A stretch of DNA of 64,000 nucleotides from Mesorhizobium loti CJ3sym (GCF_000472785.1 NZ_AXAL01000031.1:1-64000); one strand, 5' to 3'; counted from the stretch's first letter, positions 1-8,872 are shown. Notes: generated from the sequence alone by a model not told the origin. Numbers and translations: made by a program.

Positions 1-138
1 CGCGATCAGCTTGTGCCCGCAGGTCCGGCCGATCCCGAAGCGACGGCACAGCGCACTCACATTCGCACCCGGCGCCAGCGCCAGGCGCACAAATTCTTCC
101 TTCTGGTTCATCACGCTCCTGGCCTCGAATGGCAACAC
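1..138 (-). CDS. IS481-like transposase, N-terminal fragment
   Basis: Only the first 46 codons are in the window. A GTG at 138 gives MLPFEARSVMNQKEEF; an internal ATG at 111 is the alternative start. The visible part is the N-terminal helix-turn-helix of IS481/IS3-type integrases: a segment beginning EEFVRLALAPGANVSALC is followed by RRFGI and a second DNA-recognition helix. The DDE catalytic core would lie to the left of position 1. The residues ICGHK-like variant GIGRTCGHKL differs from the more usual GISRTTGYKWL pattern, so decay is possible. Family assignment rests on motif recognition only. Confidence 0.6.
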   Translation of the reverse strand, partial: MLPFEARSVMNQKEEFVRLALAPGANVSALCRRFGIGRTCGHKLIA

Positions 139-215
139 GAACCTCCCCGCGCAAAGCGCACGAAACTGTTCGCGATGTCTTCGCACACCTGTTCGCGATG
201 TCTCCGGTCCAAACA
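1..215 (-). mobile_element. Left end of an IS481-like insertion sequence (cut by window edge)
   Basis: Read on the minus strand, the element appears to begin at 215 with TGTTTGGACCGGAGACATCG, a terminal repeat typical of IS481-type elements. The 14-base word GACATCGCGAACAG occurs twice, 23 bases apart (about 190-203 and 167-180 in plus coordinates), as expected of duplicated transposase-binding sites near an IS end. The transposase gene starts just inside. The other end and the target duplication lie outside the window, so completeness cannot be judged. Confidence 0.6.
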
Positions 216-337
216 GGGGGAGATCGGATGTCACCTTGGCCTTCGCCAATCGTCGACGTTGAAAGAGGAGATGGGACCGCGAAGCTGCCAATCTCACCCC
301 CAAGTGGGGGAGATGTCCGGCAGGACAGAGGGGGGGC
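216..337. repeat. Dispersed intergenic palindromic repeat of Mesorhizobium type
   Basis: This non-coding stretch holds two GC-rich hairpins in tandem: CCCCC-AAGT-GGGGG at 297-310 (extended by CTC/GAG) and TGTCC-GGCA-GGACA at 314-327, followed by a G run. The combination GGGGAGATGTCCGGCAGGAC is, as far as I recall, a very common intergenic sequence in Mesorhizobium chromosomes. It lies immediately downstream of the TetR gene on the minus strand, so transcripts of that operon would run into these hairpins, which may serve as its 3' end. The IS481-like element abuts its left border. Confidence 0.5.
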
Positions 338-357
338 CTCGCGCCGACCTGCAATCG

Positions 358-1038
358 TTATCCGCCCCGCAAAGGCCCCACCTGTCCCTCGAGCATCTCG
401 AACCCCGCCGCCTCCGCACCCTGCGGCGTCACCACGCTTTCATCAAGGCACCATTCGAGCCATAGCCCGTCGACCAGCGCGATGAAATTGCGCGCCAGCG
501 CCGGAGCATCGACTTGCCGGCCGCGCGGCACCGCGACCGCGGCGATGTCCTCGGCAAGCTCCGCCCGGTAGGCGTCGTAAAGTTCACGGTGCGCCGCCTT
601 GAGCCGCGGGTTGACGGCGATCTCGCCCCACAGCGACAGCCAGATCAGCAGGTTCTCGCGGCTGAAATACTCCGGTGAAAAATTGGAATGCACCAGGGCG
701 GCAAGGGCGGCCTGCGGCGACCAGTCTGACGTTTCGGCGCGGCGGCGTTTGGCTTCGGCGATCTGGTTGTTGACGCTGGCATAGAGCGAGGATTTGTAGA
801 CCTCGACCAGCAAGCCATCGAGGCTTTCGAAGTGATGGTTGATGAGGCCGCGCGAGACGCCAGCCTCCTTGCAGATGCGATCAATGGTGAAGGCGCCGAT
901 GCCGCCGACCGACAGGCAGCGCGTCGCCGCCTCGATCAGCATGGAGCGGCGCACGTCAGCCTGTTCGCGGCTGAAGCGCGGCGGAGCCTTCTTCGCGCCG
1001 CGCTTCCTTTTTGCACCGTCTGGTTGGGCTTCCGTCAT
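358..1038 (-). CDS. TetR/AcrR family regulator, BetI-like
   Basis: This 226-residue protein is a one-component repressor. A basic N-terminal extension precedes a TetR helix-turn-helix at about residues 30-80, with FTIDRICKEAGVSRGLINHH as the DNA-reading core; the all-helical C-terminal ligand domain resembles the BetI-type class. It is the last gene of a leftward operon (hydrolase, two permeases, two ATPases, binding protein, regulator), 46 bases after the binding-protein stop. The strong palindrome at 8495-8540, whose centre TTGAACGTTCGTACAA resembles BetI-type operators, is the likely target, implying autoregulation of the whole operon. The ligand is unknown; a choline/betaine ligand should not be assumed from the family name. 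Confidence 0.85.
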   Translation of the reverse strand: MTEAQPDGAKRKRGAKKAPPRFSREQADVRRSMLIEAATRCLSVGGIGAFTIDRICKEAGVSRGLINHHFESLDGLLVEVYKSSLYASVNNQIAEAKRRRAETSDWSPQAALAALVHSNFSPEYFSRENLLIWLSLWGEIAVNPRLKAAHRELYDAYRAELAEDIAAVAVPRGRQVDAPALARNFIALVDGLWLEWCLDESVVTPQGAEAAGFEMLEGQVGPLRGG

Positions 1039-1084
1039 GGACCCCAGCTAATCGATTATGCCCTTCCTGTCCATGAAAGCGCGT

Positions 1085-2647
1085 TCACGCCTTCTTCTTG
1101 AACAGCACCGGATTGGGGTGGCCGTCCGGATAGATAACCGGCTCGAAAGCGGTCTTGTGGATGGCGACCAGCGGCTGGTGGCAGAGGAAGACGAAGCCGC
1201 CAGACTGCTCCATCAAATCCTCCATGCGGTTGGACAAGGCGATGCGCTTGGCCTCGTCGCTTTCCGCCACCAATTGCTGGTAGCTGGTCTCAAACTCAGC
1301 ACTATCGAAGCCGGACCAGTTGTAGGCGCCGATCTGGTCGGGGCGGAACCAGACCAGATTTTCTGACGGGTCGATGCCGCCGGCAAAGTCCATCAACGCC
1401 AGGTCGATGTTCTTGTAGCCATCGCCTTGCGTCTTGTCGCCGACGCCCCAGAAAGCGGCCTCGTCATAAGGCTGGATTTCGACGTTGATGCCGGCCTGTT
1501 CGAGACTGGCCTGGATGATCTGCGCGGTTGCGGTGCGAATGGAATCGTTCATCACCGTCAAGGTCAGCGACAGGTCGCCGACACCTGCTTCCTTGAGCAA
1601 CGCGATCGACTTCTCATAGTCGGGCGCAGCGATCAGATTGGTGGCACGCGCGAATTTGGTGCTGGGCTGGACGACACCGGTCGAACGCTTGGTGAGGTCG
1701 TCATAGACGCCGGTGAGGATCTGTCCGACATCGACGCCATACTGCACCGCCTGGCGGACTTTCAGGTCCTTGAGCCGCGGGCTCAGCATGTTGATGGTCA
1801 GCCAGACATAGCGTGTCGACTGCGCCTCGATCAGGGTCGTGTCGGCGGGTGGGCTCGCCTTGACCGCTTTGGTCGCCGAAATGGCGATCTTGGTGTAGTC
1901 GAAGGCGTCGGCCTCATAGGCGAGCTGGGCTGCCTGATCGTCCGACACGACATAAATCTCGACCTTTGAGAAATCCGGCTTCGGACCCGGCCAGTCAGGA
2001 TTGGCCGTCAGCGTCACCTTCTGCTTCTGCTGCCAGTCGCTGAAGAGATAGGGACCGCAGGTCGCCGGCGGCTGCGTGGTGAACTTGCCGCCGGCCTTCT
2101 CGGTGCCGGCGCGACTGATGATGTGGCCACCATAGTAAGGCAGGCTGGTGACGAAGATCGGCTGGTATGGTTCCTTGAGATGGATGATGCCGGACCTGGC
2201 ATCGACGACCTCGACGCGGTCAAGCTTTTCGAACTGGTAGGCCCACGGCGATGCCAGCGCCTTGTCGGCGATGCGCTCGAACGAGAACTTCACGTCATCT
2301 GATGTGACCGCGCCGAAACCACCAGACCATTTCAGCCCGTCGATCAGCGTGAAGGCGATGGTCTTGGGGTCTTTCTGTTCGAGTTTTTCGGCGCCCCACA
2401 GCGACCAGGGCGAGCCTTTCCTGATGTCGCCGAAATGGTTGAGCGAGACGTAGATGCCGCGCATCATTACATCCTCGATGCCGCCATTCATGAAGGCTGG
2501 ATCGAGGCACTGCAGATCACCCTCCATGCGGATACGCAACGTGTCGCCGGCAGCCGACCAGGCAAAGCCAGGCTTCATCGCCAGGCCGGCGCTCATCACC
2601 CCGGCCGCCTTCAGGAATGCACGTCTGTTGATGGACCATTCTGTCAT
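1085..2647 (-). CDS. ABC transporter substrate-binding protein, peptide/opine type (SBP_bac_5)
   Basis: The 520-residue protein begins with a twin-arginine signal (INRRAFLKAAGVMSAGLAM), so it is probably exported folded through Tat to the periplasm. The rest has the layout of family 5 solute-binding proteins (DppA/OppA): TLRIRMEGDLQCLDPAF near the mature start, a GLKWSGG-type segment at about residue 105, and the NLVWFRPDQIG region late in the C-lobe. It is co-transcribed downstream of two ATPases and two permeases (1 base gap to the preceding gene) and so should confer substrate specificity on that importer. The adjacent CocE-type hydrolase suggests an ester- or amide-linked substrate; the actual ligand is unknown. 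Confidence 0.9.
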   Translation of the reverse strand: MTEWSINRRAFLKAAGVMSAGLAMKPGFAWSAAGDTLRIRMEGDLQCLDPAFMNGGIEDVMMRGIYVSLNHFGDIRKGSPWSLWGAEKLEQKDPKTIAFTLIDGLKWSGGFGAVTSDDVKFSFERIADKALASPWAYQFEKLDRVEVVDARSGIIHLKEPYQPIFVTSLPYYGGHIISRAGTEKAGGKFTTQPPATCGPYLFSDWQQKQKVTLTANPDWPGPKPDFSKVEIYVVSDDQAAQLAYEADAFDYTKIAISATKAVKASPPADTTLIEAQSTRYVWLTINMLSPRLKDLKVRQAVQYGVDVGQILTGVYDDLTKRSTGVVQPSTKFARATNLIAAPDYEKSIALLKEAGVGDLSLTLTVMNDSIRTATAQIIQASLEQAGINVEIQPYDEAAFWGVGDKTQGDGYKNIDLALMDFAGGIDPSENLVWFRPDQIGAYNWSGFDSAEFETSYQQLVAESDEAKRIALSNRMEDLMEQSGGFVFLCHQPLVAIHKTAFEPVIYPDGHPNPVLFKKKA

Positions 2648-2648
2648 G

Positions 2649-3677
2649 TCAATTTCCCCTTTGATTTATGGAAGCGCGTGAAAAGGCTTCCCGTTCTTGC
2701 CCGCCTGTCTCAAGCGGGAAATGGCAGCGCACCATCCGGTCGGCGCCCATCGGCCGATAGGCTGGCGCCTCGATCTTGCAACGGTCGCGCGCGATCGGGC
2801 AGCGCGTGTGGAACTCGCAGCCCGAAGGTCGCCGGAACACGCTCGGGATCTCGCCGGTGACGGCAGGGTTGTGGCTGCGGCGGCGCGGATCGGGGATCGG
2901 CTCTGACTGGATCAGCGTCGCCGTATAGGGATGCATCGGCGCGGAAAACACGTCCTGCGTCGGTCCGGTCTCGACCAGCCGGCCGAGATACATGATGGCC
3001 AGCCGGTCGCTGACATGGCGGATCATCGCCAGATTGTGGGTGACGATCATGGCAGCGAAGCCGAGCTCGCGCTTGAGCTCGCCGATGAGGTTGAGCACGT
3101 CACCCTGCACCGAGACATCGAGGCCGGCGGTCGGCTCGTCGGCGAGCAGCAGATGCGGCTTCATCGCCAGCGCCCGCGCGACACCGACGCGGCGCGCCTG
3201 GCCGCCCGAAAGCTCATGCGGAAAGCGGTCGACGAAGGACAAGGGCAAACCGACCAGCGCCAGCAGCGCCTTGGCGGCGGCGCGCCGGTCCGGCATCGGG
3301 ATACCCTGGATGATCTGCGGCTCGGTCAGCAGCGCGCCGATGCGCAGGCGCGGGCTGAGCGAGGCGACCGGGTCCTGGAACATCATCGCCGAACGCCGGC
3401 GCATGGCGCGGAAATCGGCAGGCGTCGTAACATCCCTGCCCTCGAAAACGATGCGGCCGGCGGCGACTCGGATGAGGCCGAGGATGGTGCGCGCCAGCGT
3501 CGTCTTGCCCGAGCCAGATTCGCCGACCAGCCCGAGCGTCTCGCCTGGCATCAGCGACAGCGTCACGCCGTCGATGACGTTGAAGCCCGGCAACGGGAAC
3601 GGATTGATCAGCCGGTTGAGCAGGCCACCCCTGGTGAAGCTCACGGAGAGGTCTTCGACGGCGAGCAGCGGGCTCAT
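2649..3677 (-). CDS. Oligopeptide-type ABC transporter ATP-binding protein (DppF/OppF-like)
   Basis: Start chosen at the ATG at 3677 ([14 protein letters not shown]), which overlaps the previous stop as ATGA; the open frame extends further upstream but that part is only a shadow of the preceding gene. The 342-residue protein has Walker [10 protein letters not shown], the LSGGQARR signature and Walker [13 protein letters not shown], followed by the oligopeptide-transporter C-terminal domain with GCEFHTRCPIARDRC, whose cysteines are typical of this subfamily. It energises import together with the ATPase encoded just upstream. Second position in the ATPase pair suggests the OppF-like role. Confidence 0.92.
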   Translation of the reverse strand: MSPLLAVEDLSVSFTRGGLLNRLINPFPLPGFNVIDGVTLSLMPGETLGLVGESGSGKTTLARTILGLIRVAAGRIVFEGRDVTTPADFRAMRRRSAMMFQDPVASLSPRLRIGALLTEPQIIQGIPMPDRRAAAKALLALVGLPLSFVDRFPHELSGGQARRVGVARALAMKPHLLLADEPTAGLDVSVQGDVLNLIGELKRELGFAAMIVTHNLAMIRHVSDRLAIMYLGRLVETGPTQDVFSAPMHPYTATLIQSEPIPDPRRRSHNPAVTGEIPSVFRRPSGCEFHTRCPIARDRCKIEAPAYRPMGADRMVRCHFPLETGGQEREAFSRASINQRGN

Positions 3678-4639
3678 GGCGTCACCGCGTGGCAGCGCGC
3701 GACATGGGCGGCGGCGAGTTTCACCAGCGGCGGCGCGATTGCAGCGCATGGCGCGAAGGCGCGGTCGCAACGCGGTGCGTAAACGCATCCCGACGGCGGC
3801 TGGGTCAGGTTGGGCAAGGAGCCGGGAATGGTCGGCAGCCGGTCCAGCCGCTCATGGAAGCGGGCCGGATCGCAGGCGAGCAGCGCTTGGGTATAGGGGT
3901 GGCGCGCGTCGTGGAAGATGGCGTCGACCTCACCGCCTTCGACCACCTCGCCGGCATACATGACATAGACCCGGTCGCAGAGCTCGGCGATGACGCCGAG
4001 ATGGTGCGAGACGACGATGATGATGCCGTTATATTCGCGACGCAGCTCGCGCAGCAGATGGATGATTTGCGCCTCCATGGTGACATCGAGCGCCGTCGTC
4101 GGCTCGTCGGCGATGAGCAGGCCGGGATCGGTCAACAGAGCAGCGGCGATGGCAACGCGCTGGCGCATGCCGCCGGAGAGTTCATGCGGATAGCTCTGCA
4201 TGCGCCGTTCGGCGTCGGCGATGCCGACGCGGCCGAGCATGGCAGCGATGCGCGCCCGCTTCTGCGCCCGGCCAAGATCCTTGCGGTGGTGCTGGAAGTC
4301 GACGAGCTGGTCGCCGATGGTCAGCACCGGATTGAACGCCGTCATCGGATCCTGGCTGACCAGCGCGATCTCGTCACCGCGCAGCAGGCGCTGGCGGTGC
4401 GCGTCGAGCTTGGCCAGGTCGACACCGTTGTAACGGATCGACCCATCGACGCGGGCATTGGCCGGCAACAGATTGGCTAGAGCGGTGACCAGCGTGGACT
4501 TGCCGCAGCCGCTCTCGCCGACAATGCCGATGACCTCGCCGGGATGCGCCTCGATGTCGACATGGCGCAGCGCGTGCACCGCGCCATGCGGCGTCTCATA
4601 GCGGACGCTTAGATCGCTGGCGGCGAGCGAGCCGCTCAT
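3674..4639 (-). CDS. Oligopeptide-type ABC transporter ATP-binding protein (DppD/OppD-like)
   Basis: A 321-residue nucleotide-binding subunit with Walker [10 protein letters not shown], signature LSGGMRQR, Walker [13 protein letters not shown] and the C-terminal oligopeptide domain with [12 protein letters not shown]. It starts 4 bases before the end of the upstream permease gene (ATGA overlap) and ends in a 4-base overlap with the next ATPase, so the five transporter genes are translationally coupled. It forms the heterodimeric ATPase with its downstream partner on the cytoplasmic face of the permease. Confidence 0.92.
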   Translation of the reverse strand: MSGSLAASDLSVRYETPHGAVHALRHVDIEAHPGEVIGIVGESGCGKSTLVTALANLLPANARVDGSIRYNGVDLAKLDAHRQRLLRGDEIALVSQDPMTAFNPVLTIGDQLVDFQHHRKDLGRAQKRARIAAMLGRVGIADAERRMQSYPHELSGGMRQRVAIAAALLTDPGLLIADEPTTALDVTMEAQIIHLLRELRREYNGIIIVVSHHLGVIAELCDRVYVMYAGEVVEGGEVDAIFHDARHPYTQALLACDPARFHERLDRLPTIPGSLPNLTQPPSGCVYAPRCDRAFAPCAAIAPPLVKLAAAHVARCHAVTP

Positions 4640-5523
4640 GCCGGCCTCCGCAACTGCAGGCGCGGGTCGAGATAGTCGCGCAGGCCCTCGCCGAGGAAGG
4701 TGAAGCCGAGCGTCGCCAGCACCAGCGGCAAGCCACCGAAAATGACCATGAAGGGCGCGGAACGGATCGAGGTGTAGCCATCATAGAGGATCGAGCCCCA
4801 GGACGGTGTCGGCGGCCGCACACCAAGGCCGAGGAAGCTCAGGCCGGCCTCGACCATGATGACGACCGGGATGTCCATCGACAAAAGGATGATCAGCGGT
4901 CCCACCACATTGGGCAGAAGATGGATGAAGATGATGCGCGCGGCACTGGCGTCGATCAGCCGCTCGGCCAGGATGTAATCACTGTTCTTCAGCGCCAGCG
5001 TCTGTGCCCGGATCAGCCGGGCATAGCTTGGAAACGAGGTCGCGGCGATGACGATGATCAGCGTGCCGGTGCCGGCGCCGAGCACGGTGATGATGGCGAG
5101 CGCGAACATGATCATCGGCAGCGAGTTCAGGCTGTCGAAGCTCAGCACCAGGATGGCGTCGAGCCAGCGCGGGCCGTAGCCGGCGATCAGGCCGAGCAGC
5201 AAGCCGATGGCGCCGGCAATCGCCACCGAAACCATGGCGATGGTGAGTGCGGTACGCGCACCATAGATGACGCGCGACAGGAGATCGCGGCCGAGATGAT
5301 CGGTGCCGAACCAATGCTCCATCGATGGCGGCTGCAGCTTGTGCAGCACGTCGATCTTGACCGGCGAATAGGGCGCCAGAAACGGCGCGAAGATCGCGGT
5401 GACGAGGAAACCGGTGACCAGGATCAGCGCCACGCAGGTGAACGGATCGGCAAGCAGTGCGCGCAGCAGCGGAAACCGTTGTCGGTCCGGAACGGACAAC
5501 GAGGCATCAGCCACGGAAGACAT
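4636..5523 (-). CDS. Peptide-type ABC transporter permease (DppC/OppC-like)
   Basis: This 295-residue inner-membrane protein has one N-terminal transmembrane segment (FTCVALILVTGFLVTAIFAP), the NDPF-type periplasmic segment GTDHLGRDLLSRVIYGART that marks the DppC subfamily, five further membrane spans, and the coupling-helix region around residue 200 (AERLIDASAARIIFIHLLPN). It overlaps the end of the upstream permease by 17 bases and the next ATPase by 4, so co-expression is certain. It pairs with the DppB-like subunit to form the translocation path. Confidence 0.92.
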   Translation of the reverse strand: MSSVADASLSVPDRQRFPLLRALLADPFTCVALILVTGFLVTAIFAPFLAPYSPVKIDVLHKLQPPSMEHWFGTDHLGRDLLSRVIYGARTALTIAMVSVAIAGAIGLLLGLIAGYGPRWLDAILVLSFDSLNSLPMIMFALAIITVLGAGTGTLIIVIAATSFPSYARLIRAQTLALKNSDYILAERLIDASAARIIFIHLLPNVVGPLIILLSMDIPVVIMVEAGLSFLGLGVRPPTPSWGSILYDGYTSIRSAPFMVIFGGLPLVLATLGFTFLGEGLRDYLDPRLQLRRPA

Positions 5524-6457
5524 CGCGCACCCTCGGGTCGAGCCGCGCGATCAACAGATCGGCGGCAATGGTGATGGAGACATAGATGGCGGTCATAATC
5601 AGCACCGTGCCCATGACGACCGGATAGTTGCGGGTGTTGACGGCGTCGGTGATCAGCTTGCCGATGCCGGGCCGGGCAAACACCGCCTCGACGAAGACGG
5701 CGCTGGACAGGATGCTGCCAAGTCCGACAGCGACCAGCGAGATGGTCGGGATGATGGCGATGCGCAGCGCGTATTTCGAGACGATCTTCCACTCCGGCAA
5801 GCCAAACGAGCGTGCGGTGCGGATGTGCGGTTCGCCCATCACCTCCATCATCGAGGCACGCACCATGCGGGCGATGTAGCCGATCCAGCCAAGCGCGATG
5901 GCCGCGGCCGGCATCACCAGCGCCTTGGCCTGGCTGACGAAGTCCCCGGCCTCGCCGGCGCCGATGGCCGGCAACCAGCGTAGCGTGACGGCGAACAGCA
6001 GCAGCGAATAGATGGCGACGACGAAGGACGGCACGGCAATGACGCCGACCGAGAGCACGCCGATGACGGCATCGGCTGCCGTGCCGCGCCGCATCACCGA
6101 CAGGCAACCGAGCGGCACGCCGATGAGGAGCGCGACGGTAAGCGCCGTCAGCCCAAGGATCAGCGTGTTCGGCAGCGCTTCCAGCACCAGGGTCGAGACG
6201 GGCCGGTTCGACCAGACGTCGTAGCCGAGATTGCCGGTCAGCGCGTTGCGGAAGAATTCGATGATCTGCCACCACACCGGCTGGTCGAGACCCATGCGCT
6301 CGATCAGCAGCCGCTTCAGTTCCGGCGTGGCGCGCGGACCCAGTGCCACGGTTGCTGGATCGCCGGGAACCAGGAAGACCGCTGCATACATGGCGATCAT
6401 GACGAGGACGAGGATCAGGAGGCCGAGACCAATGCGCTTCACTGCATATGCGAGCAT
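5507..6457 (-). CDS. Peptide-type ABC transporter permease (DppB/OppB-like)
   Basis: A 316-residue permease of the DppB class. It starts with a membrane helix (MLAYAVKRIGLGLLILVLVM), followed by the family segment FLVPGDPATVALGP, an MGLDQPVWWQ motif, and the ABC-permease signature region near residue 195 (HIRTARSFGLPEWKIVSKYAL) that contacts the ATPase. The start ATG lies 18 bases after the CocE-type hydrolase stop, consistent with one operon. No irregularities in length or frame. Confidence 0.92.
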   Translation of the reverse strand: MLAYAVKRIGLGLLILVLVMIAMYAAVFLVPGDPATVALGPRATPELKRLLIERMGLDQPVWWQIIEFFRNALTGNLGYDVWSNRPVSTLVLEALPNTLILGLTALTVALLIGVPLGCLSVMRRGTAADAVIGVLSVGVIAVPSFVVAIYSLLLFAVTLRWLPAIGAGEAGDFVSQAKALVMPAAAIALGWIGYIARMVRASMMEVMGEPHIRTARSFGLPEWKIVSKYALRIAIIPTISLVAVGLGSILSSAVFVEAVFARPGIGKLITDAVNTRNYPVVMGTVLIMTAIYVSITIAADLLIARLDPRVRDVFRG

Positions 6458-6475
6458 GGTCTGTCTCCCCTCTCC

Positions 6476-8485
6476 TCAGGCGAAATCGCGCCTGATGCGC
6501 CGGCTTGCCGAGGCGCTGTGGACAAGCGTGCCCCGTTCTCGCGCCTCGAGCCGCCAACTCAGGTTGAAATGCGTTTCGTCGGATGTCAGCTCAGTCACGG
6601 CGACTGCCTCAGTGTCGGCATCGCCGCTGGCAATCGCCCAGCGATATTCGGTGACCAGTTTCGCCGACAACGGATCGTCGGCACGGATGCTCATCGTATC
6701 GCTGTTGGCCGAAGACACAGTGATGGCGCGATCGTCATAGCGCCGGCGTCCATGGTCTGAACTCAGCGCGATGGTCTGCACGCTCGAGCCGACACCCTCG
6801 GTGACGATGCGGCGGTCGAAGCCCTCGTCCAGCGTCGTGGTCGGAACCGGCGGCGCGGTTTCGGCGGGCTCGAAGCGGACATCGCGGTCGCGGGGGGACG
6901 ACGGGCGCACCGGCAGCATCACCGCGCTGTCGCCGGTTACGACCGACAGCGTCGACAAATGCGGCTGCGGCCACAGGATCGGCCAATGCTGGTTGGCCAG
7001 CGCCAGCCGGATCCGATGGCCCTTGGGTATGGTGCGGGCGAAATCGTTGAGCTTCAGCTTCACGCGAAACGGTGACCCTACTGGACACGGCGTCGGGTGC
7101 TCATGGCTGTCGCGATGGCTGAGGTTGAGCACACCATAGGTCATCAGCGCCGAAGTGCCGTCGGGATAGACATCGCAGAGCCGCACGGCGAGGTTGACAT
7201 ATGGCTGGTCGACGCTGACGAGCAGGTCGAGTTCGGGTGCGCCGAGCAAGGTCAGATCATCGCTCAGCACTGGCGTGTCGAAGCACAGCGCCATCCCGTC
7301 CTCGCGGCGCTGGTCGATGGGCATATCAGGACAGGAGCCGCCATAGCCGCCCCAGCGGCCGCAATCCCGGCCGGCGGTCGCCGGCGAGCAGACTGAAAGC
7401 GTCGCTCCCGGTGCGGGCTCGCTGCTCAACCCGCCGGCGTTCAGATGCAGTACACGGCGCTCGATGCGCGGCCACGGCCACTGATCCTCGGCGGCCCAAC
7501 TGCCAGCATGATCCGGAAGGTAAAAAGGCTGCGGCCGCTCCTCGCCCGTCACCCAGACGCGGTAGAGCGGCTCGTTCATGATGCCGGTGTCTTCGCCGCG
7601 GAGCCAATGGCGCCACCAGCGCAGCGCCTCCTGCAGATAGCCGATCAGTGGTCCGGGCGCACCGCGACAGGGATAGGTATGCGACCACGGCCCAACAATG
7701 CCGAGCTTCGGCCCCGGCAGATGTTCGAGCAGGCGCGGGACGAAGTTGGAATAGCTGTCCTCCCAGCCGCAGACGGCCATGACGGCGCATTCGATCGCGG
7801 AATGATCCTCGCAGACGGACCCTTGCCGCCAGTACTCGTCGCGACGCTGATGCGCGAGCCACACTTCCGAAAGCGAGCTTGTCGCCGCAAGGCGGCTTTC
7901 CCACATGGCGCGCCAGGCATCGCCGACGATCTGCGGGTCGGGCGCCATCGCCTTCTTCACCAGCATGAAGTTCGACCACATCTCCTGCTCGGTCAGCAAC
8001 GCGCCGCCCATATAATGGATGTCGTCGGCGTAGCGGTCGTCGGTGGCGCAGTTGGTGATGATGGCCTTCAGGGCCGGCGGCCGGCGCGCCGCGACCTGCA
8101 ACGCGTTGAAGCCGCCCCAGGAAATGCCGGTCATGCCGACATTGCCGTTGCACCAGGGTTGGGCGGCGAGATGGGCGATGATCTCGCAGGCATCTTCCTG
8201 TTCGCGCGGCAGATATTCGTCGGCCAGATCGCCATCGGAATCGCCCGAGCCCCTGATATCGATGCGGGCGCAGGCGATGCCATGACCGGCAAGCCAGGGA
8301 TGGATGTCGATGTCGCGGGCAACGGTGCCATCACGGCGGCGGTAAGGCACCATTTCGACGACCACGGGCACCTTGCCCTCGGTGCGCGGCCGCCACAGCG
8401 TCGCGGCAATACGGGTGCCGTCGGCCAGCCTGATCCACAGCGGATCGACGGTTTCGACGGCAAAGGGAAACTCGGTTCGTACCAC
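6476..8485 (-). CDS. CocE/NonD family hydrolase (peptidase S15-like esterase/amidase)
   Basis: A large alpha/beta hydrolase of the X-Pro dipeptidyl-peptidase/cocaine esterase family. The nucleophile elbow GISWGG puts the serine at about residue 122; GWEDSYSN (Asp about 243) and GPWSHTYP (His about 269) supply the other triad members, and the C-terminal half is the jelly-roll domain of the family. No signal peptide is seen, so it probably acts in the cytoplasm on the imported compound. The start is uncertain: the frame is open to a TTG at 8545 but that stretch is the operator palindrome; I place the start at the GTG at 8485 (TTG 8500 is possible). First gene of the operon with a Dpp-type importer and TetR regulator. 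Confidence 0.85.
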   Translation of the reverse strand: MVRTEFPFAVETVDPLWIRLADGTRIAATLWRPRTEGKVPVVVEMVPYRRRDGTVARDIDIHPWLAGHGIACARIDIRGSGDSDGDLADEYLPREQEDACEIIAHLAAQPWCNGNVGMTGISWGGFNALQVAARRPPALKAIITNCATDDRYADDIHYMGGALLTEQEMWSNFMLVKKAMAPDPQIVGDAWRAMWESRLAATSSLSEVWLAHQRRDEYWRQGSVCEDHSAIECAVMAVCGWEDSYSNFVPRLLEHLPGPKLGIVGPWSHTYPCRGAPGPLIGYLQEALRWWRHWLRGEDTGIMNEPLYRVWVTGEERPQPFYLPDHAGSWAAEDQWPWPRIERRVLHLNAGGLSSEPAPGATLSVCSPATAGRDCGRWGGYGGSCPDMPIDQRREDGMALCFDTPVLSDDLTLLGAPELDLLVSVDQPYVNLAVRLCDVYPDGTSALMTYGVLNLSHRDSHEHPTPCPVGSPFRVKLKLNDFARTIPKGHRIRLALANQHWPILWPQPHLSTLSVVTGDSAVMLPVRPSSPRDRDVRFEPAETAPPVPTTTLDEGFDRRIVTEGVGSSVQTIALSSDHGRRRYDDRAITVSSANSDTMSIRADDPLSAKLVTEYRWAIASGDADTEAVAVTELTSDETHFNLSWRLEARERGTLVHSASASRRIRRDFA

Positions 8486-8494
8486 GGCAGGTAC

Positions 8495-8540
8495 CCGCAA
8501 ATGCTCTTGTTGAACGTTCGTACAACAAGAGCATTTGCGG
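8495..8540. promoter_or_regulatory. 46-bp near-perfect palindrome, probable TetR/BetI-type operator
   Basis: The arms CCGCAAATGCTCTTGTTG and CAACAAGAGCATTTGCGG match perfectly over 18 bases; in total 21 of 23 possible base pairs around the centre (8517/8518) are complementary. The core TTGAACGTTCGTACAA resembles operators of BetI-class TetR repressors. It sits directly in front of the hydrolase-importer-TetR operon on the minus strand, where an operator is expected. As RNA it would form a very stable hairpin, but no T-run follows on either strand, so a terminator is less likely. Confidence 0.65.
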
Positions 8541-8872
8541 CGCAATCCCGCTTCGCTTTTTTGACGCTGAATATGATTTCGGGCGCTACCTCAGGCAACC
8601 CGGGTGCCTCAGGCAACCCGGGTGCCTCAGGCACCTGATACACAGGTCAAAAGATATCCCCTTCAACTGGACGAAAAGATCAGGCCTGTTCCAGGGCGAG
8701 ACAAAAAAGCCGACACCTCCAGCAGAGGACTCCGGCCAAAAGGACCTCAAGCGGCAGAGGCACGGCAAGAAGCCAGCGAACCTCCAAAATGCTGTACTGA
8801 TTATCTACTGCGGGACGGTGTTTTGGCGTCCGGCCATCCCTGCCCCGCCCGATGCCATTCCCGATGCCGATT
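8541..8872. other. Intergenic region between the CocE operon and the GNAT gene
   Basis: About 330 bases without a convincing gene. It must contain the promoter of the leftward CocE operon just right of the palindrome. It also holds the 18-base tandem repeats at 8589-8636. A plus-strand open frame from 8604 is formed mainly by the repeats and has low-complexity composition, so I do not call it. No clear sigma-70 boxes or Rho-independent terminator are visible. Confidence 0.6.
8589..8636. repeat. Tandem repeat, 18-base unit, about 2.7 copies
   Basis: The unit CCTCAGGCAACCCGGGTG occurs at 8589-8606 and 8607-8624, with a third partial copy from 8625. Each unit contains two small palindromes (TGCCTCAGGCA across unit borders and ACCCGGGT). 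It lies about 50 bases upstream of the operator palindrome, on the promoter side of the CocE operon. Confidence 0.8.

Noticed and set aside
8589-8636. CRISPR-like array
   Set aside because: Units are contiguous 18-mers without spacers and no cas genes are nearby.
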